Source: Mobiluncus massiliensis (GTDB lineage Bacteria > Actinomycetota > Actinomycetes > Actinomycetales > Actinomycetaceae). Taken from it: a DNA stretch of 64,000 bases. Numbering within the stretch: the first letter of the stretch is position 1; the number at the start of each line of letters is the position of its first letter. The stretch lies in contig NZ_OX458329.1 of NCBI RefSeq assembly GCF_949769255.1, forward strand, positions 1,736,001 through 1,800,000. The letters run 5' to 3'. The notes under the pieces are model-generated. The model was not told where the DNA came from. It was given only the letters and a program-made list of their open reading frames with translations, and ran no database searches. Positions 17,854 to 26,257 of the stretch are shown here, in pieces. The translations under genes and the position numbers were made by a program.

Positions 17854-18357
17854 GTGGTTACCAGTCCGGACGGAACCCTCAACGTGCGTACAGGCCCCAG
17901 CACGGATTACGACATCGTTACAGTGCTCCAAAACAGAGAAGTAGTCCACGTCATCGCTTCTTCTTCGGAAAATGCGCATGGCAAGCACGTTTGGCTGCTT
18001 CTGGAGTCTCCTCGAGGGTGGGTTAGCGCTGATCTGATCACAATAGATGACGGCCGTCCACTCCCTGCTTTCATGACTCCCCATCCCACGCCAACCGCTA
18101 CGGTCACGGAAACCGTCACCCCCACCCCTTCTGAACAAACCACGACGAGTTCTCCCTCCGCAACCCCCAAGGCTTCCGAAACTTCCGCAACTCCGAAAGC
18201 CTCCGCAACCCAGGCAAGCCCTGCGGAACCAGCTCAGCACAGCAAAGATACGCTGGTTCGGGTTCTGATTATCGGAATTGTTGTTGGGGTTACGCTGATG
18301 GCGTTGCTACTGCTTTACCTGCTATTTATCCGTAAGAAACAGACGCCGCAAAGCTAA
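17854..18357 (+). CDS. SH3-domain protein with Thr/Pro linker and C-terminal membrane anchor, lacking its own N-terminus
   Basis: A bacterial SH3 domain covers the first ~65 residues (VTSPDGTLNVRTGPSTDYDI, ...PRGWVSADLITI), a fold that binds peptidoglycan peptides. A Thr/Pro/Ser/Ala-rich wall-spanning linker follows (~75-135), then one transmembrane helix (VLIIGIVVGVTLMALLLLYLLF) and a short basic cytoplasmic tail. The SH3 part should lie outside the cell, yet no signal peptide is present. The frame is open upstream only to a stop at 17806, inside the permease's end, and the only start in the open stretch before the SH3 domain is GTG 17854. It may be the 3' remnant of a surface-protein gene, or be expressed through the permease by frameshifting. 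Its stop overlaps the convergent PH-domain gene by four bases. Confidence 0.55.
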   Translation: MVTSPDGTLNVRTGPSTDYDIVTVLQNREVVHVIASSSENAHGKHVWLLLESPRGWVSADLITIDDGRPLPAFMTPHPTPTATVTETVTPTPSEQTTTSSPSATPKASETSATPKASATQASPAEPAQHSKDTLVRVLIIGIVVGVTLMALLLLYLLFIRKKQTPQS

Positions 18358-20087
18358 TTTTCTACAGTTGAAACCACTCGTTCCAGCCAGGCGGCAGGGG
18401 GTTCTTTCTCACGCGCCATGTCCGCGTGAGAAACTTGCAGTTCCCACAGACTCTGCGCGGAGGCGGTAGGCAGATGGTACACCGTGGTTGGCACGACCCC
18501 CGGCACCAAGTGCAGTTTGACGTTTGCCATCCCTAAAGCCCGTTGCATCGGTCCTTGCCGCAGGGCTACGGATTGCATCCGGCAATGCGGCACGAAGGAC
18601 ACGCGGCGGGTGATTCTGCCGTCACGAATCATCACCATCGTTGTGGTCAGCACGGCAGCTTTGCGGTTCCACGTAATCCAGTCGAACCAGCGGGCTTTCG
18701 GCGAAGCGGTAAAAATACCGGGCGCTGGCCCGGAACCATACATCATGACTTCCAAGAGGTTTGTACCGGCTGTTCCAATTTGTTCGCCGTTAAGGTCGGT
18801 GACCGCGCCGAGGTCGTGTTCCATCATCCACAATGCTTGTAGCGCCTGAGTTCGGGTTCCTACCGGCAGCATCACGTGGGAGCTGGTCTTGCTCTTATTG
18901 TTGCCGTTCCCTTCGGCGGCACCCTGATATCCGGCCATAGTTAGCTCGACTCGCCACCAGTCCTTGCCCCGCCACAGCAGGGGCTGCTTCAAGACGACGG
19001 CGTGAACCCGCCCGGGAGGAATGGTTTGGGAATCATGGGTCGTCAGTCCGCGGCGCAGCCGGATTCCATCGGCAGAAGCCGCCGCGGTAAAGTTCCAACC
19101 TTCGTTCACTTTTTGCATCACCGCCGCAATAGTGGCTATAACACCACCGATAACACCCAATATTGCTTGCGGAGCAATCAACAAGGCCGCTGCAAAACTG
19201 TCTGCATCGCCACTGAGGTAAATCGCTATCGCGGGCATTAGCCCCAGTACTAACAGCAGGGGAATGAGTAGCACCGCGAACCAGGTAGAAATGGAACGCA
19301 GAATGGAACCAACCAACATATCGGTTGGCACTTCGTAAAGTGTTGTCTCAGGGGCTTCTCCACTGGCAGCGGGCAAGGCTCCCACCAGTCCGGCCTCACC
19401 TATCCCGATAACTTTTGTACCATTCGTTAAAGAATCAGCAGCATCCGTCGCGGGGCCGGTTGGGGTTTTTTGACCGGATGCCTTCGATAGCACTTCAGCC
19501 CGCAACGCTTGAGCCTGGGAGGCTTTCAGATACATGATGTCAATCTGAGAACCGCTGGCTCCCGCGGAATCCACGTGCAGCTTAGCCAAACCGAACAGAC
19601 GCGGCACTAACGGAGCGATGACGTCTACCGCCTGAATCCGGTTTAGCCGCATATGACGTTCTTTTTTGAAAATGATGCCGTGGCGAAACAAAACCGCTTC
19701 ATCAGTCAGCGCGTAAGCGGTAAACCTCCAGCTCAGATAGGCAAAAAGCAACAGCAACAGGAGCAGCGCCGCGACTGCCAGCATGGAAAATAACAGCACC
19801 GGCAGAATCTTTCCTGTCGACTGAATCGCAGCCATCTCCTTAGAAAGGTCACGTATCAAGTCGAGCTGCGAATAAATGATTGCCGCTAATGCCACCAGGA
19901 TCCCCCACATCTGGGTCAGTGGTGTCAAGGGGTGCACTTTGCGCCAAACCGGAGGTTGCGCGGCAACGTTGGTGAGGTCAGAACTGGCGAGACTCCCCTC
20001 TGACGAGCCCTGCGAGGGGAAAGTCCCCGAAGACTCTTTGGGGGATTCTTCCGAGGGCTCCCAGCCCGGATCAATTGGTTGTGTCAT
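18354..20087 (-). CDS. PH-domain membrane protein (bPH2/YdbT-like)
   Basis: The 577-residue protein begins with a Ser/Glu/Pro-rich cytoplasmic lead (~1-45). It then has two membrane helices (MWGILVALAAIIYSQL, VLLFSMLAVAALLLLLLLFAYLSW) and a first bacterial PH domain (TAYALTDEAVLFRHGIIFKKERHMRLNRIQAVDV). A second helix pair and two more PH-like segments follow, with RRGLTTHDSQTIPPGRVHAV and TRRVSFVPHCRMQSVALRQGP. This matches the YdbT type, which is usually encoded beside a small YdbS-type partner, as here. The role is unclear; in Bacillus the pair is linked to resistance to some antimicrobials. It lies 19 bases after the smaller PH gene and is co-transcribed with it. Confidence 0.85.
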   Translation of the reverse strand: MTQPIDPGWEPSEESPKESSGTFPSQGSSEGSLASSDLTNVAAQPPVWRKVHPLTPLTQMWGILVALAAIIYSQLDLIRDLSKEMAAIQSTGKILPVLLFSMLAVAALLLLLLLFAYLSWRFTAYALTDEAVLFRHGIIFKKERHMRLNRIQAVDVIAPLVPRLFGLAKLHVDSAGASGSQIDIMYLKASQAQALRAEVLSKASGQKTPTGPATDAADSLTNGTKVIGIGEAGLVGALPAASGEAPETTLYEVPTDMLVGSILRSISTWFAVLLIPLLLVLGLMPAIAIYLSGDADSFAAALLIAPQAILGVIGGVIATIAAVMQKVNEGWNFTAAASADGIRLRRGLTTHDSQTIPPGRVHAVVLKQPLLWRGKDWWRVELTMAGYQGAAEGNGNNKSKTSSHVMLPVGTRTQALQALWMMEHDLGAVTDLNGEQIGTAGTNLLEVMMYGSGPAPGIFTASPKARWFDWITWNRKAAVLTTTMVMIRDGRITRRVSFVPHCRMQSVALRQGPMQRALGMANVKLHLVPGVVPTTVYHLPTASAQSLWELQVSHADMAREKEPPAAWLERVVSTVEN

Positions 20088-20106
20088 CTGTCATTCCCCG
20101 CCGTGT

Positions 20107-20607
20107 TCACAATCCCGCTCGCAAGGATTCACCGCGCGCAGTGAGGATTTGACGCAAGCGATCAGCCTCGTCTCGATCCAGTCCGGGAATGCTTGCTGCC
20201 GATTCCATCGAAGCCGTCTTCATGCTGACCTGGGCAATGCCGAAAATCCTGTCGATAGGCCCCTGTTGCACATCGACAAACTGCATCCGCCCGTAGGGAA
20301 TCGCCCACATCTTCTTAAACATGATGCCGCGACGTAAAAACAGATCCCGCTCAGATTCGGCGTAGCCCCACGCCTTGACCTGGCGCGGAATTAACCACAG
20401 CTGCCACACCAATAGACCAATCGGTACAATTTCTAGGAGCCAAAACCACGGAATACCTTGCGTGAACATCATTGCCCCCGCAAATACCCCGAGAGCCAGG
20501 GCGAGAACCACAGTCCACGCCAACAACCCCAAAATCCGCACCGAGATAAGTTTCATGGAAATTGGTTTAAACGTCACACCCTCAGGATTAAATAATTCAC
20601 CACTCAT
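20107..20607 (-). CDS. Small PH-domain membrane protein (YdbS-like)
   Basis: This 166-residue protein has two transmembrane helices near residues 22-70 (ILGLLAWTVVLALALGVFAG, IPWFWLLEIVPIGLLVWQLW). One bacterial PH domain follows (ESERDLFLRRGIMFKKMWAI, PYGRMQFVDVQQGPIDRIFGI). It is the usual small partner of the larger PH protein directly downstream, and the two probably form a membrane complex. In related Actinobacteria the pair sits next to DUF2520, panC and panD, as it does here. Confidence 0.88.
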   Translation of the reverse strand: MSGELFNPEGVTFKPISMKLISVRILGLLAWTVVLALALGVFAGAMMFTQGIPWFWLLEIVPIGLLVWQLWLIPRQVKAWGYAESERDLFLRRGIMFKKMWAIPYGRMQFVDVQQGPIDRIFGIAQVSMKTASMESAASIPGLDRDEADRLRQILTARGESLRAGL

Positions 20608-20657
20608 AGGGACATCCTATCTAGGAACACGGGGATTAATCGAGGCAAAATCTGCAC

Positions 20658-21590
20658 TTAGTCCAAAATTTTACGCAGCTGGTCGAACTGGGTGGGGCTC
20701 AAATTTCCGCGTAGCCTCAGACGTTGTGCCGCGGCTCGCGCCAGGGCACGGTAGGAGTCGGGGACGTCAGCCAAATCGTCAAAAGGCAGTGCCGGATCCA
20801 AGTCGTCTTTGTCAAGGACGGGTCCGTCCTGCAGCGCCTTGAGGTGCAGGGCGACGGTTTGAGAGTCTCCGCGCACCACCGGTCCCGACAACCCCGCTTC
20901 TCCCTCTTGTAAAGCTCTGTCGAAAGCGGCCTTAAACAACGGCTCGACATAGGCTGCCGGGTCGTCCAGACCCGCCATTCGCAGTGCTCGCAAGGCTTGG
21001 GATACCACAATCACCAGGTGATTTGCCCCGTGCGCTAAGGCTGCGTGGTACAAGGGACGTGCCGAATCAGGCAACACATGCGGTATCCCACCGAGGTCCA
21101 AAACTAAGGCTTGGGCCACAGCCAGCAATGCCCGCGGCGCATTGACTGCCCAATGAGTCCCCGGTAAACGCTGCAGGTCCAGGGACGTACCGGAAAACGT
21201 CTGCGCCGGGTGCAAAGCCAGTGGAATAGCTCCCACTGCGGCGGCGGGCTGCAAAACATCCAATCCGTGAGCCCCGGAAACATGAGCGACCAGCTGACCC
21301 GCTCGAAACGCTTGAGCCTGCGCTAATTCCGTAACCAGAGGGGCGATTTCTTGATCTCGCACGGTAAACACCACGAGGTCGCAATCGGGCACCAGCTGTG
21401 CTGGCGACACCACCGCGACACCGGGGAGGATGGCGTCCACCCGTTCTTGGGAAGTCTGCGAACGCGCGGAAACCCCCACTAAAGTGTGTCCTGCCTGCGT
21501 GAACGCTGCGGCCAGAATTGGTCCGACCGCCCCCATACCGATAACCCCCACCCGCAGAGACGGGCTGGGACTCCCACCAATTTCAGACAT
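20658..21590 (-). CDS. Rossmann-fold DUF2520 protein
   Basis: A dinucleotide-binding fold (RVGVIGMGAVGPILAAAFTQAGH) begins near the N-terminus. A DUF2520 domain follows after ~residue 125, with the family's IPLALHPAQTFSGTSLDLQRL block. ATG 21590 puts the fold at residue ~12; an in-frame GTG at 21626 would add 12 residues, and neither has a strong ribosome site. The family resembles 6-phosphogluconate/ketopantoate reductase-like NADP enzymes. Because it almost always lies upstream of panC in Actinobacteria, a role as a ketopantoate reductase is possible. That is inference from context only. Confidence 0.82.
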   Translation of the reverse strand: MSEIGGSPSPSLRVGVIGMGAVGPILAAAFTQAGHTLVGVSARSQTSQERVDAILPGVAVVSPAQLVPDCDLVVFTVRDQEIAPLVTELAQAQAFRAGQLVAHVSGAHGLDVLQPAAAVGAIPLALHPAQTFSGTSLDLQRLPGTHWAVNAPRALLAVAQALVLDLGGIPHVLPDSARPLYHAALAHGANHLVIVVSQALRALRMAGLDDPAAYVEPLFKAAFDRALQEGEAGLSGPVVRGDSQTVALHLKALQDGPVLDKDDLDPALPFDDLADVPDSYRALARAAAQRLRLRGNLSPTQFDQLRKILD

Positions 21591-21833
21591 GTCACTATCG
21601 TAAACCACCCGTACCACGGGGGACACGGCGCGGGTCCGTGCTGCCCGAACCAGATTTTCCCCACCCAGCTGCCGGCAGGGGACTCGTGAATTCAGAGAAT
21701 CTCAGGAATATTCGATGGGAAATCCCCTTCAAGCTGCACCCAGCACTGCCTTTTGCAGTTAAGATGTATGTAAGGAGTGCCGTGCCTCCTAACTTGCGCG
21801 GCAATTTGAACATTTTGTTTAACGAGGATGGTT

Positions 21834-22553
21834 ATGGAACCTGCAGTGAGCGAAGCACGACTTTTGGTCGTGGATGACGAACCTAATATTCGCGATCTCC
21901 TGGCGTCTTCCCTGCGTTTTGCGGGATACGACGTCTTGAGCGCCGGGGATGGTACCGAGGCCTTGCGCCTGGCTACGACGGAGAAACCGGATTTGGTCAT
22001 CTTGGATGTCATGTTGCCGGATATGGACGGCTTTACCGTGACCCGTAAGCTGCGGGCTTCCGGCATCGATATGCCAATTCTGTTCCTGACCGCCAAGGAC
22101 GACATGCGCGACAAAGTCGAGGGCCTGCAGGCTGGCGGCGATGATTACGTCACTAAGCCGTTTGGCCTGGAAGAAGTCGTGGCTCGTATCAACGCTATCC
22201 TGCGCCGCACGAAGCACTCCGCAGTAGAACAGCCGCTGCTGCGTGTGGCTGATCTGGAGTTGGACGACAACCTCTACGAAGTACACCGCGGCGGTCGCCT
22301 CATCGACCTCTCCCCCACCGAATTCAAACTGCTGCGTTACCTCATGGTCAACGAAGGCCGGGTGGTCTCAAAGACGCAAATCCTCGATCACGTGTGGGAA
22401 TACGATTGGGAAGGCGATGCCGCCATCGTTGAATCCTACATTTCTTACCTGCGTCGCAAACTTGACGCCCCGGACGAGAACGGCAAAGTTCCGCCTTCGC
22501 TCATCCAGACGCGTCGCGGTGTCGGCTACCTGTTGCGTGACCCCAACGAGTAG
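21834..22553 (+). CDS. OmpR-family response regulator
   Basis: The receiver domain (residues ~9-120) has acidic DDE at 14-16, the phospho-acceptor Asp58 (LVILDVMLPDMDGF), and the conserved TAKDD and KPF blocks. The winged-helix DNA-binding domain (~135-235) has LSPTEFKLLRYLM, SKTQILDHVWEYDW and the terminal RRGVGYLLR. ATG 21834 is chosen because GAGG lies six bases before it; ATG 21828 sits too close to the site. The close match of LDHVWEYDWEGDAAIVESYI to mycobacterial TrcR/TcrA/PhoP-type regulators places it in that subgroup. Its kinase is the next gene. Confidence 0.93.
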   Translation: MEPAVSEARLLVVDDEPNIRDLLASSLRFAGYDVLSAGDGTEALRLATTEKPDLVILDVMLPDMDGFTVTRKLRASGIDMPILFLTAKDDMRDKVEGLQAGGDDYVTKPFGLEEVVARINAILRRTKHSAVEQPLLRVADLELDDNLYEVHRGGRLIDLSPTEFKLLRYLMVNEGRVVSKTQILDHVWEYDWEGDAAIVESYISYLRRKLDAPDENGKVPPSLIQTRRGVGYLLRDPNE

Positions 22554-22561
22554 GTACTGGA

Positions 22562-22608
22562 GGTTTACCGCCGCAGCGAAATGTGAGAGCCTCTGGCGGT
22601 AGTAAACC
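22562..22608 (+). promoter_or_regulatory. Hairpin between response regulator and kinase genes
   Basis: GGTTTACCGCC (22562-22572) pairs with GGCGGTAGTAAACC (22595-22608), with a three-base bulge. It lies just after the regulator stop with no T-run, so it is more likely an mRNA stabiliser or attenuator that sets the ratio of regulator to kinase than a full terminator. Confidence 0.4.
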
Positions 22609-22677
22609 AATTCCCCGCCACCTGGTGGAACGTGTCGGACTTTCGAAAAAGCACCCGAGTCAGATGAGGAGTGGCAA

Positions 22678-24534
22678 GTGCGTGGAATAGGGAAACTGTG
22701 GATCTCCCTGGCCTTGGCCACGCGGCTGACAATTATTTTTGCAGTCGCCTTGGTGACAGCGCTGTCGTTGGCTGGAACCGTAACGGTGCTGTCGCTTTCG
22801 TCGTACCTGACCAGTCAGCAGGACGCGCAGCTTTCCGCTGCCGCCAGGGTTATGGGTCCCAACGCCGCCAATCTCTCGGACACAACGGTGTTTTCCAACA
22901 ATATGCCCAGCGATTACTACATCTACGTGCAGTTCGCGGGCTCTATGCACCGACCGGACCGCGAATTTATTACCCCAGCAACAAAGAGTAAGTCGGGCAT
23001 TCCGCAGCGCCAATACTTGCCGAAAAAAGCCGATATTCCCACCATCAGCAATGCGTCTTCGCTGGTCATGCCCGGAACTACGGTCCCTTCGACCAAATCG
23101 GGTCAAAAGTGGCGGGTTTTGTCGATTTTGCTGACTTCGCAGGGCAAAGTCGCCGGGGCTGCGACTGTCGGTTTGTCGATGACGCCGCAGCGCAATATGC
23201 TCCAGGCCATCATTTTCACCATCTCAATCTCGACTTTGATTATCGCCATTGTCGGCACTTTGATGACAAACTACCTGGTAGGGAGGGCTTTCCGGCCTCT
23301 GCATGAGATTGAGGTGGTCGCGAACAAGATTGCGGCCGGGGATTTGACCCAACGAGTTAAGAAAGCCCCTACCACCACCGAAGTGGGTTCGCTGGCAAAC
23401 TCTATGAACGTGATGCTTTCCAACCTGGAACAGGCTTTCTCAGCGGTGGAGCTATCCGAACGCAAGATGCGACGTTTCGTCTCTGACGCGTCCCACGAGT
23501 TGCGTACCCCCACCGCCGCGATTCGCGGTTATGCGGAACTGTCGCGCATGGGTGGAGTGGGCCCGGAGCGCCAGGCGGAGGTCATGGCACGTATCGAGTC
23601 CGAGGCCACCCGCATGGGCAATATGGTGCAAGACTTGCTGACGTTGGCGCGATTGGATGAACACCGTCCAATGACTTTCGAGCGCACCGATATTACCGCT
23701 TTGGCGCGAAACTCTCTGTCAGATATGGCCGTACTGGATCCGGAACGCGACATGCAGCTGCTGAACATGGAAGATGAGACGCTGGAGGAAGTCTACAGTG
23801 TCTATGCAACTGTGGATGCGGAAAAGATTTCCCAGGTCATCACCAATTTGCTGACTAATGTGCGTCAGCACACTCCGGCGAACACCCCCGTCGAGGTGGT
23901 GGTGGGTTACCATATGTGGCCTGATGAAACCGGAGCTCCCCTTAAGAATGCCGCGGCTTCAAAGATTCCCGCGTTCCAGCGCTGTGCTGTCCTGGAGATT
24001 CGTGACCACGGTCCGGGTGTGGCTCCCGAGGATGCCAAAAAGGTTTTTGAACGTTTCTATCGTTCCGATACGTCACGAGTGCGCACCACGGGCGGTACCG
24101 GACTAGGTTTGGCTATCGTTTCCGGTATCGTTTCGGCTCACAACGGTACGGTGGCTATGCTCCAGACTCCCGGCGGTGGCGCCACGGTAAGGATTAAGCT
24201 ACCGTGCCAGGCCTCGCACGTGGATTCTCAGGGTGAGAACCAGAGCAGTCCAGCCGCAAAGTTCGCTGCGGCTTCAGCCGCTATCAACCAGGCTTCCAAC
24301 ACCAAGGAAAATTCCCGGCAGACCCCACCCCCCGCTCGTAAAGCGCCAGCCAGCGCCCCGAAGCCACAGGGCATGCCTGTCGTAAGACCGGTGCCTCCGA
24401 TGGTGCGACATGCCGTGCCCACCCCGGTGGTACAGCCAACTCCTCCCGTGGCGCCTTCTCCTCGGCCTCCCGCTAAACCGGTCCCCAAGCCGACGAAGGT
24501 TCCCCCGCCTCCGCCCCCGCCGCGTTCCGCTTAG
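22678..24534 (+). CDS. Sensor histidine kinase (HAMP, HisKA, HATPase) with proline-rich tail
   Basis: The start is GTG 22678 with GAGGAG upstream. Membrane helices at ~15-45 and ~176-200 flank an extracytoplasmic sensor of ~130 residues. A HAMP domain (~200-255), HisKA with phospho-acceptor His273 (SDASHELRTP), and the ATPase with N box (VITNLLTNVRQHTP) and G boxes (IRDHGPGVAPEDA, GGTGLGLAIV) follow. The catalytic part ends near residue 512. The last ~100 residues are unusual for this class: an Ala/Ser/Gln stretch and then ~70 residues rich in Pro/Val/Lys ending in a run of Pro. It would phosphorylate the regulator encoded 124 bases upstream. The stimulus is unknown. Confidence 0.92.
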   Translation: MRGIGKLWISLALATRLTIIFAVALVTALSLAGTVTVLSLSSYLTSQQDAQLSAAARVMGPNAANLSDTTVFSNNMPSDYYIYVQFAGSMHRPDREFITPATKSKSGIPQRQYLPKKADIPTISNASSLVMPGTTVPSTKSGQKWRVLSILLTSQGKVAGAATVGLSMTPQRNMLQAIIFTISISTLIIAIVGTLMTNYLVGRAFRPLHEIEVVANKIAAGDLTQRVKKAPTTTEVGSLANSMNVMLSNLEQAFSAVELSERKMRRFVSDASHELRTPTAAIRGYAELSRMGGVGPERQAEVMARIESEATRMGNMVQDLLTLARLDEHRPMTFERTDITALARNSLSDMAVLDPERDMQLLNMEDETLEEVYSVYATVDAEKISQVITNLLTNVRQHTPANTPVEVVVGYHMWPDETGAPLKNAAASKIPAFQRCAVLEIRDHGPGVAPEDAKKVFERFYRSDTSRVRTTGGTGLGLAIVSGIVSAHNGTVAMLQTPGGGATVRIKLPCQASHVDSQGENQSSPAAKFAAASAAINQASNTKENSRQTPPPARKAPASAPKPQGMPVVRPVPPMVRHAVPTPVVQPTPPVAPSPRPPAKPVPKPTKVPPPPPPPRSA

Positions 24535-24689
24535 GCCTGTGAGTTCTTCTCGACACCAAAAGTGAGGCTTCGAGCTACGGTTTTTACCGTCTGGAGCATC
24601 GGTTTTAGGCGAAAGTCGTTACTACCGGGATAAACAGGTATACTTGGTAGGTTGCTTTGGGTTTCCCAAGCTGGCAGAGGATGATGTGT

Positions 24690-25706
24690 ATGGCCGAGAT
24701 GATACCGGCTTGGTTATTGTCGGGTTTTGCCCGTTCTGTTGCCGCTGAAGGCGGTACAGCTCCAAGAGACGTAGCCCAATCCGTAGGCACCGAGTTGGCG
24801 CAGCGGTGGATGGCTCCGGAGCGCCATTTTCATAACCTGGATTATCTGAAAACCACCCTGGAAAACGTTGATATTCTCAGCGAACAAGCTCGGGACGTGG
24901 ATGCTATCCGCCTAGCCGTGTGGTATCACGGTGCGATTTTTGATGTTTCCGAAGCTGCGGTGGAGCGCGGAGAAGCGGGACTGAACGTGCTAGGTTCCGC
25001 TGATTATGCTGCTGATTCTCTAGCTGAGCTAGGCGTTAGTGAGCCGCAGATTGAAAAAATTACTGATCTCATCCGGGGTTTATACCACCATCAGGCGATT
25101 GACGACATCGATGCCCAGGTGCTTTCCGATGCGGATTTATGTATATTGGCGGCGGATCCTCAGGAGTACTTAGAGTACTTGCGAGCTATTCGCCGCGAAT
25201 ACGCCGCCTATGACGAGGCTTGTTTCATTTCCGCCCGTTCCAAAGTCATCGGCAGTTTGCTGAACCGCCCGCAACTGTTTTGGACGCACGGGGCTGCATC
25301 GTGGGAGGAACAAGCCCGCGAAAACCTCCGTGCCGAATTGGAACGTCTGGAAAAAACCGGTACTGCCGGGTTGGACATCGCTGGTGCCGGGGTTGACCCC
25401 ACGGTCCAGACCGACGCGATTCCCGCTGCGACATCGACATCGGAACTGCCACCCACTCCGCGGGAGGGCACCCCGAAAGTTGCTGTCACCAACCCCGAAA
25501 CCGGGGACTTGTCTGGATCTTCCCCAAGGGATGGGGATACGGAGGAGACGGATGAATCGGACGAGGTCAACCCTTATGCGCCTCCGGATGAAGCGGATTT
25601 GGGTTCGACCCTTGAGAACGTCGCTGAAGCCATGGATACGATGGTCATGAAAGCGCTAAAACCCGCTGAAGTTGACTCTAAAACTATATCTGAAGTGCAA
25701 GAATAG
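24690..25706 (+). CDS. HD-superfamily phosphohydrolase-like protein with acidic tail
   Basis: Residues ~1-215 match the COG4339-type predicted metal-dependent HD phosphohydrolases: RHFHNLDYLK (first His), AVWYHGAIFD (HD-like pair), LYHHQ and LSDADLCIL (Asp). The remaining ~120 residues are low-complexity, rich in Pro, Thr, Glu and Asp, and end in a helical segment; they are probably disordered. ATG 24690 has AGAGG nine bases upstream. In-frame ATGs at 24681 and 24684 are too close to that site. The substrate is unknown. It is on the same strand as the two-component genes but 155 bases away. Confidence 0.8.
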   Translation: MAEMIPAWLLSGFARSVAAEGGTAPRDVAQSVGTELAQRWMAPERHFHNLDYLKTTLENVDILSEQARDVDAIRLAVWYHGAIFDVSEAAVERGEAGLNVLGSADYAADSLAELGVSEPQIEKITDLIRGLYHHQAIDDIDAQVLSDADLCILAADPQEYLEYLRAIRREYAAYDEACFISARSKVIGSLLNRPQLFWTHGAASWEEQARENLRAELERLEKTGTAGLDIAGAGVDPTVQTDAIPAATSTSELPPTPREGTPKVAVTNPETGDLSGSSPRDGDTEETDESDEVNPYAPPDEADLGSTLENVAEAMDTMVMKALKPAEVDSKTISEVQE

Positions 25707-25707
25707 A

Positions 25708-25746
25708 GTTTTCCACAGGGCGCACGATTTCGGGGTTTTCCACAGG
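25708..25746 (+). repeat. Two 12-base direct repeats resembling DnaA boxes
   Basis: GTTTTCCACAGG occurs at 25708-25719 and again at 25735-25746. The inner TTTTCCACA differs by one base from the actinobacterial DnaA box TTGTCCACA. Both copies lie in the intergenic space after the HD gene and before the WXG100 gene. Whether they bind DnaA is unproven. Confidence 0.35.
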
Positions 25747-25791
25747 TAGATTTATTGTGACTGGGTAGCTCACACGTATTGCCTTAGTTTG

Positions 25792-25828
25792 AAAGTGCGA
25801 AAACCAAAGTTTGGTTTTCCCTCACTTT
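25792..25828 (+). promoter_or_regulatory. Long inverted repeat upstream of the WXG100 gene
   Basis: AAAACCAAA (25800-25808) and TTTGGTTTT (25810-25818) form perfect nine-base arms around one base. Outside them AAAGTG (25792-25797) pairs with CACTTT (25823-25828). It lies ~30 bases before the WXG100 start and has no following T-run. An operator or an mRNA leader hairpin fits better than a terminator. Confidence 0.45.
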
Positions 25829-25856
25829 AGAAGTGTTTCAAACGAAAGGAATCACC

Positions 25857-26147
25857 ATGCAATTTCAAGTTGATAGCGATGCCGTAGCTGCCGCCGGTGC
25901 CCAAACCCGCGCCTGTGCAGAGGAAGTCAGTGCCCAAGTTTCAGCGATGATGGCGAATCTGACCGCCTTGCAGGAATCTTGGACCGGTGCCGCCTCCGGA
26001 GCTTTCGCGGCTCTCGCGGCTCAATGGCGCGCCACCCAAGCCACCGTGGAGGATAACCTTCGCCAGATTGGTTTGCAGCTCGACACGGCCTCCGCGAATT
26101 ATGCCGAAGCAGAATCGAATGCCGCGGCGTTATTTGCCGGAGCATAA
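25857..26147 (+). CDS. WXG100-family type VII secretion substrate
   Basis: The 96-residue helical hairpin protein starts at ATG 25857, with GAAAGGAA upstream. The turn motif W42-T-G44 (QESWTGAASGAF) separates two helices. Near the C-terminus NYAEAE gives the Y-x3-E export signal used by ESX/type VII systems. Such proteins are secreted as dimers and some are virulence factors. No EccC ATPase or other export component lies in the window, so it is an orphan here. A strong terminator follows it. Confidence 0.88.
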   Translation: MQFQVDSDAVAAAGAQTRACAEEVSAQVSAMMANLTALQESWTGAASGAFAALAAQWRATQATVEDNLRQIGLQLDTASANYAEAESNAAALFAGA

Positions 26148-26181
26148 AGGATTTCGGTTCAAATCCCAGACCACCAAATCA

Positions 26182-26219
26182 AAGAACTGAGAGACCCCGT
26201 TGGGAGTCTCTCAGTTCTT
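26182..26219. terminator. Bidirectional terminator after the WXG100 gene
   Basis: AAGAACTGAGAGAC (26182-26195) pairs perfectly with GTCTCTCAGTTCTT (26206-26219), with further CCC/GGG pairing in the loop. It sits between the convergent WXG100 gene and the secreted-protein gene. Confidence 0.85.
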
Positions 26220-26257
26220 AACGATTCATGGAGTTTGCGAGAGGGTTTTGCCGCAGG

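Noticed and set aside
17838..17860. Programmed frameshift joining the permease and the SH3 protein
   Set aside because: No clear slippery heptamer or downstream pseudoknot was seen; a deletion junction is simpler. The possibility is noted in the findings only.
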